Assembly (NCBI RefSeq): GCF_003173715.1
Contig: NZ_CP029550.1
Coordinates: 3,564,501-3,628,500, forward strand
Direction of reading: 5' to 3'
Source of the DNA: Methylobacterium durans
GTDB lineage: Bacteria; Pseudomonadota; Alphaproteobacteria; Rhizobiales; Beijerinckiaceae
Length of the DNA stretch: 64,000 nucleotides
Part shown: in pieces, positions 26,132-34,037 of the stretch
How positions within the stretch are numbered: the first letter of the stretch is position 1
How the letters are laid out: every line of letters starts with the position of its first letter
Program-made: the position numbers and the translations under genes
Notes under the pieces: generated by a model
The model's database searches: none
The model's input: the letters and a program-made list of their open reading frames with translations, nothing else
Told to the model about the DNA's origin: nothing

Positions 26132-27544
26132 ATGCCAAAGACGGGAATGTACGTCCTCCAAGGCGTCACACCCTCACAGATCGCGGCGGCCCCGTTCGAC
26201 GTTAAAGTCATCGACATCTACAACGACACCGGTCGGACCTTCACGCCCGCTGAGGTCAAGCAGATGGGCGGCGGCCCGGGCAGCGCGCTGCTTCTCGGCT
26301 ACTTCAGCATCGGTGAGGCCGAGACATACCGGGATTACTTCAAGACCATTCCCTCAGCTGCCCTCGGTCCCGAGAACCCGCAGTGGAAGGGAAACTTCGA
26401 GGTTGCATTCTGGACGCCCGAGTGGAAGGCGGTCGCCACGGCCTACATCGATCGGATGCTGGCGGCCGGCTACGACGGTGTCTACTTCGACGTGGTCGAC
26501 GAGTATCAGACCGCTTGGGCCAAGAGCCACGCGCCGGGCGGCGCGGCCGGTGCCGAGCAGGCCATGGTCGACCTCATCAAGTACCTGCGCGATTATGCTC
26601 AGGCCAAGCAACCCGGCTTCAAGATCTGGGTCAACAATGCCGAGGAGCTTCTGACCCACCCAGGGTACCTCAATACGATCGACGGGATGTTCAAAGAGAA
26701 CCTGTTCTACACGGACGGCGGCCAGAAGCAGCCTTCAGCCGAGACCAGCTACAGCATGGGCCTGCTGCAGAAGGCGATCGACGCTGGCAAGGACGTCATC
26801 AGCATCGAGTACGTCACCGGTGCGCAGAAGGTCGCCGACGTGCACGCCTTGAACGATAAGTACGGCATCAGCAGCTACGTCGCTCATCTCGACCTGAACG
26901 GTGTCGACTCCGAGGGCATCCGCCCGGGACAGACGATTCATGAGGATGGCCTTGGCACGACGCAGCCCTCGGCGCCTCCCCCATCGGTGCAGCCCGATGC
27001 GGTGAGCCCCGCGGAGCACGGGTTTGAGCGGCCGCTTGCGCAGGCCCAGACAGGCACCCAGTCTGACGACGTGAACGCGGTCTACCGCTTCTACGACACG
27101 CGGACGGGCGACCATTTCTACACGACGAGCGCCGCCGAGAAGGCGCAGATCCTGAAGAGCCTGCCGAGCTACCAGTACGAGGGCGTCGGCTGGGCGACGC
27201 CGCAGAACGGCCCGAACACGATCGACGTGTTCCGCTTCTACGACACCAAGACCGGCCAGCACTTCTTCACGACGGACGCGGGCGAGCGCGACACCATCAT
27301 CAAGACGCTGCCGAGCTACCACTACGAGGGCGTCGCCTTCGAGGCCTACGCCAGCCCGGCCGCGGCCGGCACCGGCGGCGTGACGCTGGAGCGCTTCTAC
27401 AACACGCAGACGGGCCTGCACCATTACGCGGCGAACGCGGCCGAGGCCGACGCCATCAACTACGGATCGGCCGGCCCGGGCTGGGTGGACGAAGGCCGCG
27501 CCTTCACCGTCCACGCCCCGACGGACGGGATGCTTCACGCCTAA
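26132..27544 (+). CDS. GH114-like putative glycoside hydrolase with DUF5648-type repeats
   Basis: 470 residues. Residues 1-~270 are the TM1410/GH114-like barrel shared with 7218-8051 (same GYFSIGEAETYRDYF, YDGVYFDVVDEY and WVNNAEELL motifs). A Pro/Ser linker follows, then three ~50-residue repeats from ~316: VYRFYDTRTGDHFYTTSAAE, VFRFYDTKTGQHFFTTDAGE and LERFYNTQTGLHHYAANAAE. These are DUF5648-type units, usually on secreted proteins and possibly carbohydrate-binding. There is again no obvious Sec signal. An IS630 element sits two bases beyond the stop codon. Confidence 0.85.
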   Translation: MPKTGMYVLQGVTPSQIAAAPFDVKVIDIYNDTGRTFTPAEVKQMGGGPGSALLLGYFSIGEAETYRDYFKTIPSAALGPENPQWKGNFEVAFWTPEWKAVATAYIDRMLAAGYDGVYFDVVDEYQTAWAKSHAPGGAAGAEQAMVDLIKYLRDYAQAKQPGFKIWVNNAEELLTHPGYLNTIDGMFKENLFYTDGGQKQPSAETSYSMGLLQKAIDAGKDVISIEYVTGAQKVADVHALNDKYGISSYVAHLDLNGVDSEGIRPGQTIHEDGLGTTQPSAPPPSVQPDAVSPAEHGFERPLAQAQTGTQSDDVNAVYRFYDTRTGDHFYTTSAAEKAQILKSLPSYQYEGVGWATPQNGPNTIDVFRFYDTKTGQHFFTTDAGERDTIIKTLPSYHYEGVAFEAYASPAAAGTGGVTLERFYNTQTGLHHYAANAAEADAINYGSAGPGWVDEGRAFTVHAPTDGMLHA

Positions 27545-27560
27545 TACCAATCGGTGGTGA

Positions 27561-28127
27561 TCATAACTGATAGGCCCAGTCACGCAGGCCGATGGACATG
27601 ATCTTCCAAGGCTGGTCGATGAACCGGTTCCAGACCTGACAGCACTGCTCGACAATGTCCTCGTAGGACGAGAAGACGCGGTCGCCGAGCCAGTTGTCGC
27701 GCAGGAACTGCCAGACATTCTCGACCGGGTTGAGTTCCGGGGCGCAGGCTGGCAGCGGCAGCAGGGTGATGTTGGCGGGCACGACGAGGTCGTGGGCGAC
27801 GTGCCAGCCCGCCCCATCGAGGATCAGCACGGCGTGGGCGCCTTCCTCGACGCTGCAGCTGATCTCCCTGAGGTGCTCGTTCATCGCCGCGGTATCGCAT
27901 CTCGGCATGATGAGGCCGGCACCCTTGCCCTTCTCGGGACAGATCGCTCCGAAGATGTAGGCGTGGGCCGTGCGTTGGTCCTTGGGCGCCGAGGGCCGGC
28001 TGCCGCGGCGCGCCCAGCGGCGGGGCAGCGTGTTCTTCTGGCCGACCCGAGCCTCGTCTGACCACCACACCTCGATGGCCGCGCCAGCCGGCAGCCGGGC
28101 TCGGATCGCCCTCACCTCGGCTGGCAA
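27561..28127 (-). CDS. IS630 transposase, catalytic part (orfB)
   Basis: The DDE domain: VWWSDEARVGQ (first D), AVLILDGAGWHVAHDL (second D) and PELNPVENVWQFLRDNW (final E). It has no start of its own that fits; it continues orfA (28112-28621) by -1 slippage on a run of seven A in the coding strand near 28128-28134, giving AFKKNLPAEVRAIRARLP. The product would be a ~350-residue transposase. Confidence 0.88.
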   Translation of the reverse strand: MPAEVRAIRARLPAGAAIEVWWSDEARVGQKNTLPRRWARRGSRPSAPKDQRTAHAYIFGAICPEKGKGAGLIMPRCDTAAMNEHLREISCSVEEGAHAVLILDGAGWHVAHDLVVPANITLLPLPACAPELNPVENVWQFLRDNWLGDRVFSSYEDIVEQCCQVWNRFIDQPWKIMSIGLRDWAYQL

Positions 28128-28621
28128 GTTTTTTTGAAGGCTGCCAGTGCGGCCGGGTCCTGCTCATGATGGCGCGGGCGTGCCGACAGCTTGCGGAAGC
28201 CGAGTTGTTTCACCGTGCGGCCCACCGTGCTCTCGTCCAGGCTCACGCCGAAGCTGGCGTAGATCCAGGCGGCGAGATCCTTCAGCCGCCAGCGCACCAC
28301 GCCGTGTCGATCCGGGTCCGGCCCGCTCTCGACGATCTGCGCCAGCGCTTGACGCTGCGCATCGCTCAACTTGGCTGGGTTGCCCGGGGCCTTGCGGTTG
28401 ATCAGCCCGGCCGGGCCAGCTGCGTTGAAGGCGAGCACCCAATCGCGCACCGTCTGCAACCCTACCACCCCGATCCGAGCCGCATCCGTGCGGCTGCCGC
28501 CCTCGTAGATCTCGGCCAGCGCCAGCAGCCGGCGGCTCTGGCCCGCGTCTCGGCTGGCCTTGGCCAGACGTCGAAGATCGTCGGCGTTGAAATCCTCACG
28601 CAGAGCAACCGCAGCGGACAT
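28112..28621 (-). CDS. IS630 transposase, DNA-binding part (orfA)
   Basis: 169 residues with two HTH units: DDLRRLAKASRDAGQSRRLL and RTDAARIGVVGLQTVRDWVL, then a winged part with AWIYASFGVSLDESTVGRTV. In frame 0 it ends at KKTCQPR. The A7 run at the end (coding TTC AAA AAA ACT) is a typical slippery site that fuses it to the catalytic frame. Confidence 0.88.
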   Translation of the reverse strand: MSAAVALREDFNADDLRRLAKASRDAGQSRRLLALAEIYEGGSRTDAARIGVVGLQTVRDWVLAFNAAGPAGLINRKAPGNPAKLSDAQRQALAQIVESGPDPDRHGVVRWRLKDLAAWIYASFGVSLDESTVGRTVKQLGFRKLSARPRHHEQDPAALAAFKKTCQPR

Positions 28622-28789
28622 GGCAAACCCTCCCGGTTTGCCTCATCGAACCAGATCCGCCGCCGATACGAAACCTCGTGAGTCGCTATCACCGTCGACC
28701 GGTATAAGCTCGACTTTGGCCAATCAAACAAGCGGTTGAGCAGCGAGGTGACGAAGCGGGCATGACGGGTAGGCTCGGGGTGTCCCGAC

Positions 28790-29810
28790 CAAGAGACATC
28801 CAATGCCTGATCTGCCGCCCGCTTCGCCGGGCTCATCCTGGTGCTCGCGCCGCTGTTCGTCCACCGCTCGTGGCGACGCGCGCAGGATCGGCGGTTCGTG
28901 AACGTCCACCGCATCCTCAATCGCGCCGCATGGTGCCCGCGCACTGGCGGCCGCATCCTGCTCGGGCTGCTGATCGCCGCTTTCGCCCCCGCGGTCCGCT
29001 CATTAAGGCGCTCGACGACACGATCGAGCGCCGCCGCGGCAAGCGCATCTCGGCCAAGGGAATCTACCGCGACCCGGTGCGCTCGTCCGACCGCCATTTC
29101 GGCAAGGCGAGCGGCCTGCGTTGGATGAGCCTGATGCTGCTGGCCCCAATCCCCTGGGCGGGGCGCATCTGGGCGCTGCCGCTCCTGACCGCCCTGGTGC
29201 TGTCCGAACGCGCCTGCCGGGAGTAGGGTCGCCAGCACAAGCCTCTGCTCGACGTCGGACGCCAACTCGCCCTCCAGGCGCGGAGCTGGCTGCGCGGGCG
29301 TGACTTCGTACTGGTCGGTGACGGCGGCTTCTCCGCCCTGCTGTTCCTCGACGCGATGCGGCGCGCCCGCATCACGGCGATCACCGGCCTGCGGCTTGAC
29401 GCGGCCCTCTACGAACCCGCTCCGCCCCGGCCGCCCGGCACGATCGGGCGCCCGCGCACCGAAGGCGCACGCCTGCCCACACTCTCTGCGACCCTCGTGG
29501 CCAAGGACACGCCCTGGCGCGCGGTCATGGTGCCGGGCTGGTACGGGTCAGCCAGCGTGGCATCGAGGTCGCCCCCGGCACCGCGGTGTGGCGGCACGGC
29601 GGGATGCCGGTCGTGCCAGTCCGCTGTGTGCTCGTGCGCGATCCCGCCCGGCGCTTCGAGCCCCAGGTGTTGCTCTGCACCGACCTCGCCCGCTATCCAA
29701 CCCAGATCGTATCGTGGTTCGTCCGCCGCTGGAGCGTCGAGGTCACCTTCCAGGAAGTGCGCGCCCATCTCGGCGTCGGGCCCGGCTCAGCCGTCTTCAT
29801 CCGCCCGTAG
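28790..29810 (+). pseudogene. IS701-like DDE transposase pseudogene
   Basis: The coding sequence runs through three frames. Pieces: RRFVNVHRILNRAAW ... GRILLGLLIAAFAP (frame to 29128), LIKALDDTIERRRGKRISAK with GIYRDPVRSS and WMSLMLLAPIPWAGRIWALP (another frame), an in-frame TAG at 29224, then DFVLVGDGGFSALLFLDAMR, and finally VRCVLVRDPARRFEPQVLLC TD with FVRRWSVEVTFQEVRAHLGV in a third frame. At least two frameshifts, one stop and a shortened N-terminus. It ends by running into the IS1182 fragment. Confidence 0.8.
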
Positions 29811-30280
29811 CTCATCGCTTTGTGGCGCGAGGCGTTGGTCTTCAGCTTGGTGCCATCCACCGCCACGTGAGCGAACTCGACGAGACCGGCCGCCCGACAC
29901 AGGCGCAGCACCTGCACGAACAGGTCCGACAGGGCCACGAGGTGGCGCTTGCGGAAGTCGGCGATGGTTCGGAAGTCGGGCCGGTTCAGGCCGGTCACTG
30001 CCATGACATCGACCCGCTCCTCGCAGGCGCGGGCGAGCTGGCGCGAGGAGTACAGGCCTCGGCTGTAGCCGTAGAGCAGGAGCGCCACCATCATGCCCGG
30101 ATGGTAGGGCCGGTAGCCGCGCTGTTCCGTGTCGGTGTCGAGGATGGCCGAGAGGTCGAGCGCCTCCCGCACCGTGTCGCGCACAAAATGCGCCTTGTGC
30201 CCGGGCGGCACGAACTCATGCAGCGAGCGCGGCAGCAGCCAGCCCTGAGCGACGTCCCAGGAGCGAAACACCTCGGCCAT
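29800..30280 (-). pseudogene. IS1182-family transposase, N-terminal part only
   Basis: About 160 residues from an ATG at 30280: VFRSWDVAQGWLLPRSLHEF, YHPGMMVALLLYGYSRGLYS, RPDFRTIADFRKRHLVALSD and VAVDGTKLKTNASRHKAMSY, the DUF772-type N-terminus of IS1182 transposases. Similarity ends at GRMKTAE, where the IS701-like remnant begins on the other strand. The catalytic C-terminal two thirds is lost. Confidence 0.85.
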
Positions 30281-30503
30281 GAGCCAAGTGAATCACCCCG
30301 CAGCCTCGTCGTCGAGACACGGGCTCAGACAGGCTCCTAGGGGGCGGCCGAGCGATTCGCAAAAGAGGATCAGTGACCGACACACATTCATGGCGCGACG
30401 ACGACTTTCATTGGGCAATGCGGATTGCAGCGGAACTGAGAAGGACCGCTGGAACTTAGGAGAGTTCTGACGCTCCAATTTCATAAAATGCAATACAGGA
30501 AAA

Positions 30504-31172
30504 ATGGAGAAGCTCGTGGATCGGTCCAATACAACACGTCAAACTGAACGCAAAAATGCTGAGAGTTTGCACGAAATTTTACCAGCTTTGCCAGAAAATC
30601 TTTGGTTTCTCTTTGATGACAAGCCGCTTCTTCCTGATGAGGATGTCGGTCAATACGACGCTATCTTAAATTGTATCGTGCAACAGGTTAAGCCATCAGA
30701 TGTTGTTGAGACGCTTTGGGTAAAAAATATCATTGATCTGATATGGGAATCTAAAAGATTACAATTATGGCGCAGTAGGATACTGGCGCAGGCTCGTCTA
30801 GAAGCTGCGGAAGAGCTGATGAGGCCGGTGCTTGATGCCAATGCGCTCAGTACCGATAACCCTCAAGTAAGTATGCCTTACGCAGGTTTGCCTCTTGCTG
30901 TGGGTTGGGTTGCGGGAATTCCGGGTGCGCTGAATAAATTTGAAGAGTACATGTGTCAGCGGGGATTAACTAGTGCGGATGTGAGCGCGCGTGCGTTCCA
31001 AATTAAGCTCGCGGATATTGAGCGCATCGATCGATTGATCGCCAACGCCGATCACCGTCGTGACACACTTTTACGCGAGATTGAACGCAAGCGAGCAAAT
31101 CTTGGTCAGAAACTCAGGCTTGCGAGCACGGACGCGGTGGATGCTGAAATAGCGCCTCAAGTAAATCCTTAA
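30504..31172 (+). CDS. Family hypothetical (helical), gene A of a pair
   Basis: 222 residues from an ATG with an AGGAAAA ribosome site. Its core, YDAILNCIVQQVKPSDVVET then LWVKNIIDLIWESKRLQLWR, resembles a family found across Rhizobiales accessory regions with no known function. The C-terminal part (LTSADVSARAFQIKLADIER, RIDRLIANADHRRDTLLREI) is helical and coiled-coil-like. A 3' fragment of another family member lies at 5858-6085. Lower GC than the flanks, no membrane segment; probably acts with the next gene. Confidence 0.65.
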   Translation: MEKLVDRSNTTRQTERKNAESLHEILPALPENLWFLFDDKPLLPDEDVGQYDAILNCIVQQVKPSDVVETLWVKNIIDLIWESKRLQLWRSRILAQARLEAAEELMRPVLDANALSTDNPQVSMPYAGLPLAVGWVAGIPGALNKFEEYMCQRGLTSADVSARAFQIKLADIERIDRLIANADHRRDTLLREIERKRANLGQKLRLASTDAVDAEIAPQVNP

Positions 31173-31273
31173 TTTCCTTAGGTTGGCAATGGCAAGACAA
31201 TTTTTGTGTGTGCGTCCAGTGGCAGTTAGTTAAATATAAAAATTAACCTAAGATCTTGGATGGCGGATTGATT

Positions 31274-31717
31274 ATGACTTCAAAACATTCCGACAAGGTG
31301 AATGTACGCGGGACGCAGGCTAGCGTCATCCCGCGGTCGCTCGCAGGCCAACTGCGCGCCGAGCAAAATGCTCGCACGCGCTGGCTGGCGACAGTGATGG
31401 GCGAAGAAGCTACTCAATCTGAGATCGAGAATCTCGCTCGGCAGCTAACCGCCCAATCTGCTGGTGATCCTGCGACGGTAAAGGCGGCTAGAAAGCTTGC
31501 CGATGCGCAAGTTCATCTAGATCGCATTAGCACACTAAGACTTTCCCTGATGCGGGAGGTGAGCAGTGAGGCGAATGAAAACTCGGGAAAAGCTTTCAAG
31601 TCTAAGATAAAATATTCAGAAGTCCTTTTGAACCTCGACCGCCTTGAGAGGCACAGAAGAAAGGCCTTTTCCCGTCGAAGCACTGCCATGCGAATCTATG
31701 AAAGCATAAAGGATTGA
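31274..31717 (+). CDS. Family hypothetical (coiled-coil), gene B of a pair
   Basis: 147 residues from the ATG at 31274 (an in-frame TTG at 31256 is less likely). Mostly helical and basic: AEQNARTRWLATVMGEEATQ, KAARKLADAQVHLDRISTLR and LLNLDRLERHRRKAFSRRST. It is 101 bases after gene A and shares its GC and style. Not recognised further. Its charged, coiled-coil form suggests binding to a partner or to nucleic acid, but this is speculation. Confidence 0.6.
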   Translation: MTSKHSDKVNVRGTQASVIPRSLAGQLRAEQNARTRWLATVMGEEATQSEIENLARQLTAQSAGDPATVKAARKLADAQVHLDRISTLRLSLMREVSSEANENSGKAFKSKIKYSEVLLNLDRLERHRRKAFSRRSTAMRIYESIKD

Positions 31718-31916
31718 AAACGGTAATAGCAGCGTGGCATTGATTTATCAAATTCGGTATTTTAAATAAAGTGGACGTGTTTTTTATGATAGTTACAAAG
31801 GATATTTGATTTTCGGAACTCAACTCCATCGAAATTGGGATTGCGATTGGTCTGCTGCGGGGTGCGTTGTTCCGCAGATATCGGCGCGGCTTCAGATTGT
31901 TAGGACAAATTGTGAC

Positions 31917-32354
31917 TCAGCGCCCGGCCTTTTTCGCTTCGACTGTCTTGATGCTGCCCGTCTCCGACACCCGATCTCGGGCCTGATCCAGCCGCTTCTT
32001 GAGAGTGGCCAGCTCTCGCTGGGCGCTGGCGAACTGTCCCTTGGCGGCGTCGCGCGCCGTCAGGGCCTGGGTGAGCTCGTCCCGGACCGAGGCGAGCTTT
32101 TCCTGGCCGTCGCGGGCGAGCTCGGCATTGGTCTGCTCGATCTGCTTGAGGCCAGCGAGCAGCCGTCCGCGATCGGCCTGCAGCAACTCGACCTGCTCGG
32201 TCAGGTCTTGCTGCGACCACGCCTTGCTGGCGAAGGCGCCCCAGCCGGCGAGGGCCGTCAACCCGAGCACCGCGGCGAGCACGGTCGTCGGTGCCGGCCT
32301 CGGCGCGAGGGGGAGGGTCTGCATCCAGTGGCGAAGGGCGGGAATGGTGCGCAT
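31917..32354 (-). CDS. Single-pass membrane protein with coiled coil
   Basis: 145 residues. A short cytoplasmic N-terminus, one membrane helix (TVLAAVLGLTALAGWGAFAS, ~24-43), then a long coiled coil (EQVELLQADRGRLLAGLKQI ... ATLKKRLDQARDRVSETGS) in the periplasm. GGAG ribosome site. The family is a Methylobacterium-type hypothetical; scaffolding or envelope spacing is possible. Confidence 0.7.
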   Translation of the reverse strand: MRTIPALRHWMQTLPLAPRPAPTTVLAAVLGLTALAGWGAFASKAWSQQDLTEQVELLQADRGRLLAGLKQIEQTNAELARDGQEKLASVRDELTQALTARDAAKGQFASAQRELATLKKRLDQARDRVSETGSIKTVEAKKAGR

Positions 32355-32540
32355 GGGAAGCTCCGCAGCCTCGCGCGCGGGAAGGCTCGGCAGCCTCGCG
32401 CGCGGCAGCCGGTTGGGCCGCTCGATCGGTGCCGCGAAGATGCGGGAACAGGATTAAGGGAGCCTTACGCTCGGGCGGTTCGCGAGCGATTTCCGTTGCC
32501 GCGCCGGGCGCTTGTCCGTCAGGCGACAATCGCTGCGCGG

Positions 32541-32996
32541 CTAGTGCTGATAGATCTCGAGCGTATCCGCCGTGAAGAGCGCCTCCGCGCGGAGAGCCGA
32601 GTGGCTCGAGGACCCGTCGATCATCGAGATGGCGTCTGGGAAGATCAGGCCGCGTGTACCGTAGGCGCGCTTGGCTTCCGCGCACCAGCCATCGGCCGGT
32701 TCGAGCATCGTCAGCCGCTGACGGTTGATCTCCGCGCGGATGACGGATCGAAGCAGAGGCCTGTCCCGCTCCCAGCGCGCCGGCAGGCCGGCATAGGCGG
32801 CCTCGATCGCGTGCCAGGCGGCTTGAGCGTTGCGGCCGGGCTTGATCAGCCTGCATTTCTCGAGCGTCACGGCGAAATCCACCAGCTGCTGCACGAGCGC
32901 TGATGTTCGCGCGGGCAGGGCCGGATCACCGGATTCGGCGGCCCGGGGGATCGTCGGAGCGATGAGAAGGGCGATGAGGAGAGCGAGGCGCGTCAT
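32541..32996 (-). CDS. Secreted hypothetical protein
   Basis: 151 residues with a Sec signal (MTRLALLIALLIAPTIPRAA). The mature part is helical with two conserved-looking Cys (LEKCRLIKPG and DGWCAEAKR) that could form a disulfide. GGAGGACA ribosome site. No family recognised. Periplasmic; may be linked with the 31917-32354 gene downstream. Confidence 0.7.
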   Translation of the reverse strand: MTRLALLIALLIAPTIPRAAESGDPALPARTSALVQQLVDFAVTLEKCRLIKPGRNAQAAWHAIEAAYAGLPARWERDRPLLRSVIRAEINRQRLTMLEPADGWCAEAKRAYGTRGLIFPDAISMIDGSSSHSALRAEALFTADTLEIYQH

Positions 32997-33047
32997 CCCG
33001 TATGTCCTCCGTGAAACCGTTTCTCGGTCTGTCCGTGGGGCGCTATC

Positions 33048-33794
33048 TCATGGCTTGAGGCAGAGGCCGGTGGCTGGCCGGCTTTCGTCCCAGTCGAGTT
33101 CCGGCAGCGCCCAGTGCGCGTTGACATGATCGGCCAGTCCGAGCGCGTGGTCGCGCACCAGGGTCGCCGCGCGATCGGCATCCCGCGCTCGCAGGGCCGC
33201 GATGATGGAGGCGTGCTCGCGCACCGAGCGATCAATCCGGCCCTCCTGGTGGATGGAGAGCGTCCGGATCGCCCGGACATGGACGAACAGGTTGGCGGTC
33301 ATCTCCACCATGAGGTTGCAGCCGCCGAGACGGATGATCGCCTGATGGAAGGCGATGTTCGCGTCCGCGTAGTCGTCGAGCCGGTCCGCCGAATGGGACG
33401 AAGGAAAGGCGTCGAAGAACGACCCGAGCTCCGCGAGGTCGCTGTCTTCGGCGCGGGTCGCGGCGAGGTGCGCCGCCATGCCTTCGAGCGCGGCCCAGAC
33501 GGTGATCATCTCGATCAGTTCGTGCTTCGTCTTGCGCGCGACGAACAGGCCCCGCCGCGGCACGGAGCGCACGAGACCCTCCTGCTCGAGAAGGGTCATC
33601 GCCTCCCGGACCGGCGTCCGGCTGACGCCGAGATCCCGGGCGATCTGTTTTTCCTCAAGCCGGATCTCGGCGGCGCCGCTGTAGATGTCCATCGCCAGGA
33701 TCGAGCGTTTGATCATCTCGTAGGCTTGGTAGCGCAGCGTCACGGCTCCGCTGATGGAGGTCAGGCTGAGCTTCTGCGGATGCTGCTGCAGCAA
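33048..33794 (-). CDS. GntR-family regulator (FadR/FCD subfamily)
   Basis: 248 residues from a TTG (GGAG 7 bases upstream). Winged HTH at residues ~20-90 (YQAYEMIKRSILAMDIYSGA, LEEKQIARDLGVSRTPVREA MTLLEQEGLV), then the FCD ligand domain with metal-type residues (DYADANIAFHQAIIRLGG; REHASIIAALRARDADRA). FCD regulators usually sense organic acids. It lies next to, and is transcribed in the same direction as, an oxalate/formate antiporter gene, so control of that gene by a dicarboxylate is a fair guess. Confidence 0.9.
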   Translation of the reverse strand: MLQQHPQKLSLTSISGAVTLRYQAYEMIKRSILAMDIYSGAAEIRLEEKQIARDLGVSRTPVREAMTLLEQEGLVRSVPRRGLFVARKTKHELIEMITVWAALEGMAAHLAATRAEDSDLAELGSFFDAFPSSHSADRLDDYADANIAFHQAIIRLGGCNLMVEMTANLFVHVRAIRTLSIHQEGRIDRSVREHASIIAALRARDADRAATLVRDHALGLADHVNAHWALPELDWDESRPATGLCLKP

Positions 33795-33991
33795 GGTCGC
33801 GCTCCGAGAGAACCGAAGGAGGCCGGCCGCGCCGGGATCCCGGACGGGTCAGGATCGACGAGGCACGGTCGGGATGCGGCGGATGGAGAAGGGAGAGACT
33901 CGCGAGGGCGACGTCGCTCCCGTCGTAGAGCAGCGGCTCCCGGATAGCCGGCCTTCGCTTGGATCGGGCCACCTGTCCGGGCCGAAGGGGA

Positions 33992-34018
33992 CCTGCCCCG
34001 CGTTTTGGGCGGGGCAGG
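33992..34018 (-). terminator. Hairpin after the antiporter gene
   Basis: A 10-bp perfect stem (CCTGCCCCGC with GCGGGGCAGG) and a 7-base loop, 20 bases after the stop at 34038. There is no clear T run, so it may stop transcription only partly or protect the 3' end. Confidence 0.6.
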
Positions 34019-34037
34019 CTTAGGCTCAGGCTTTGTG

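Larger units (their letters stand above)
27547..28702. mobile_element. IS630-family insertion sequence
   Basis: Flanked by TA dinucleotides (27545-27546 and 28703-28704), the target used by IS630. The ends are inverted repeats: CCAATCGGTGGTGAT at left against CCGGTCGACGGTGAT at right (minus strand), differing at four positions. It holds a two-frame transposase on the minus strand. Boundaries were read by eye and could shift by a base or two. Confidence 0.8.
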
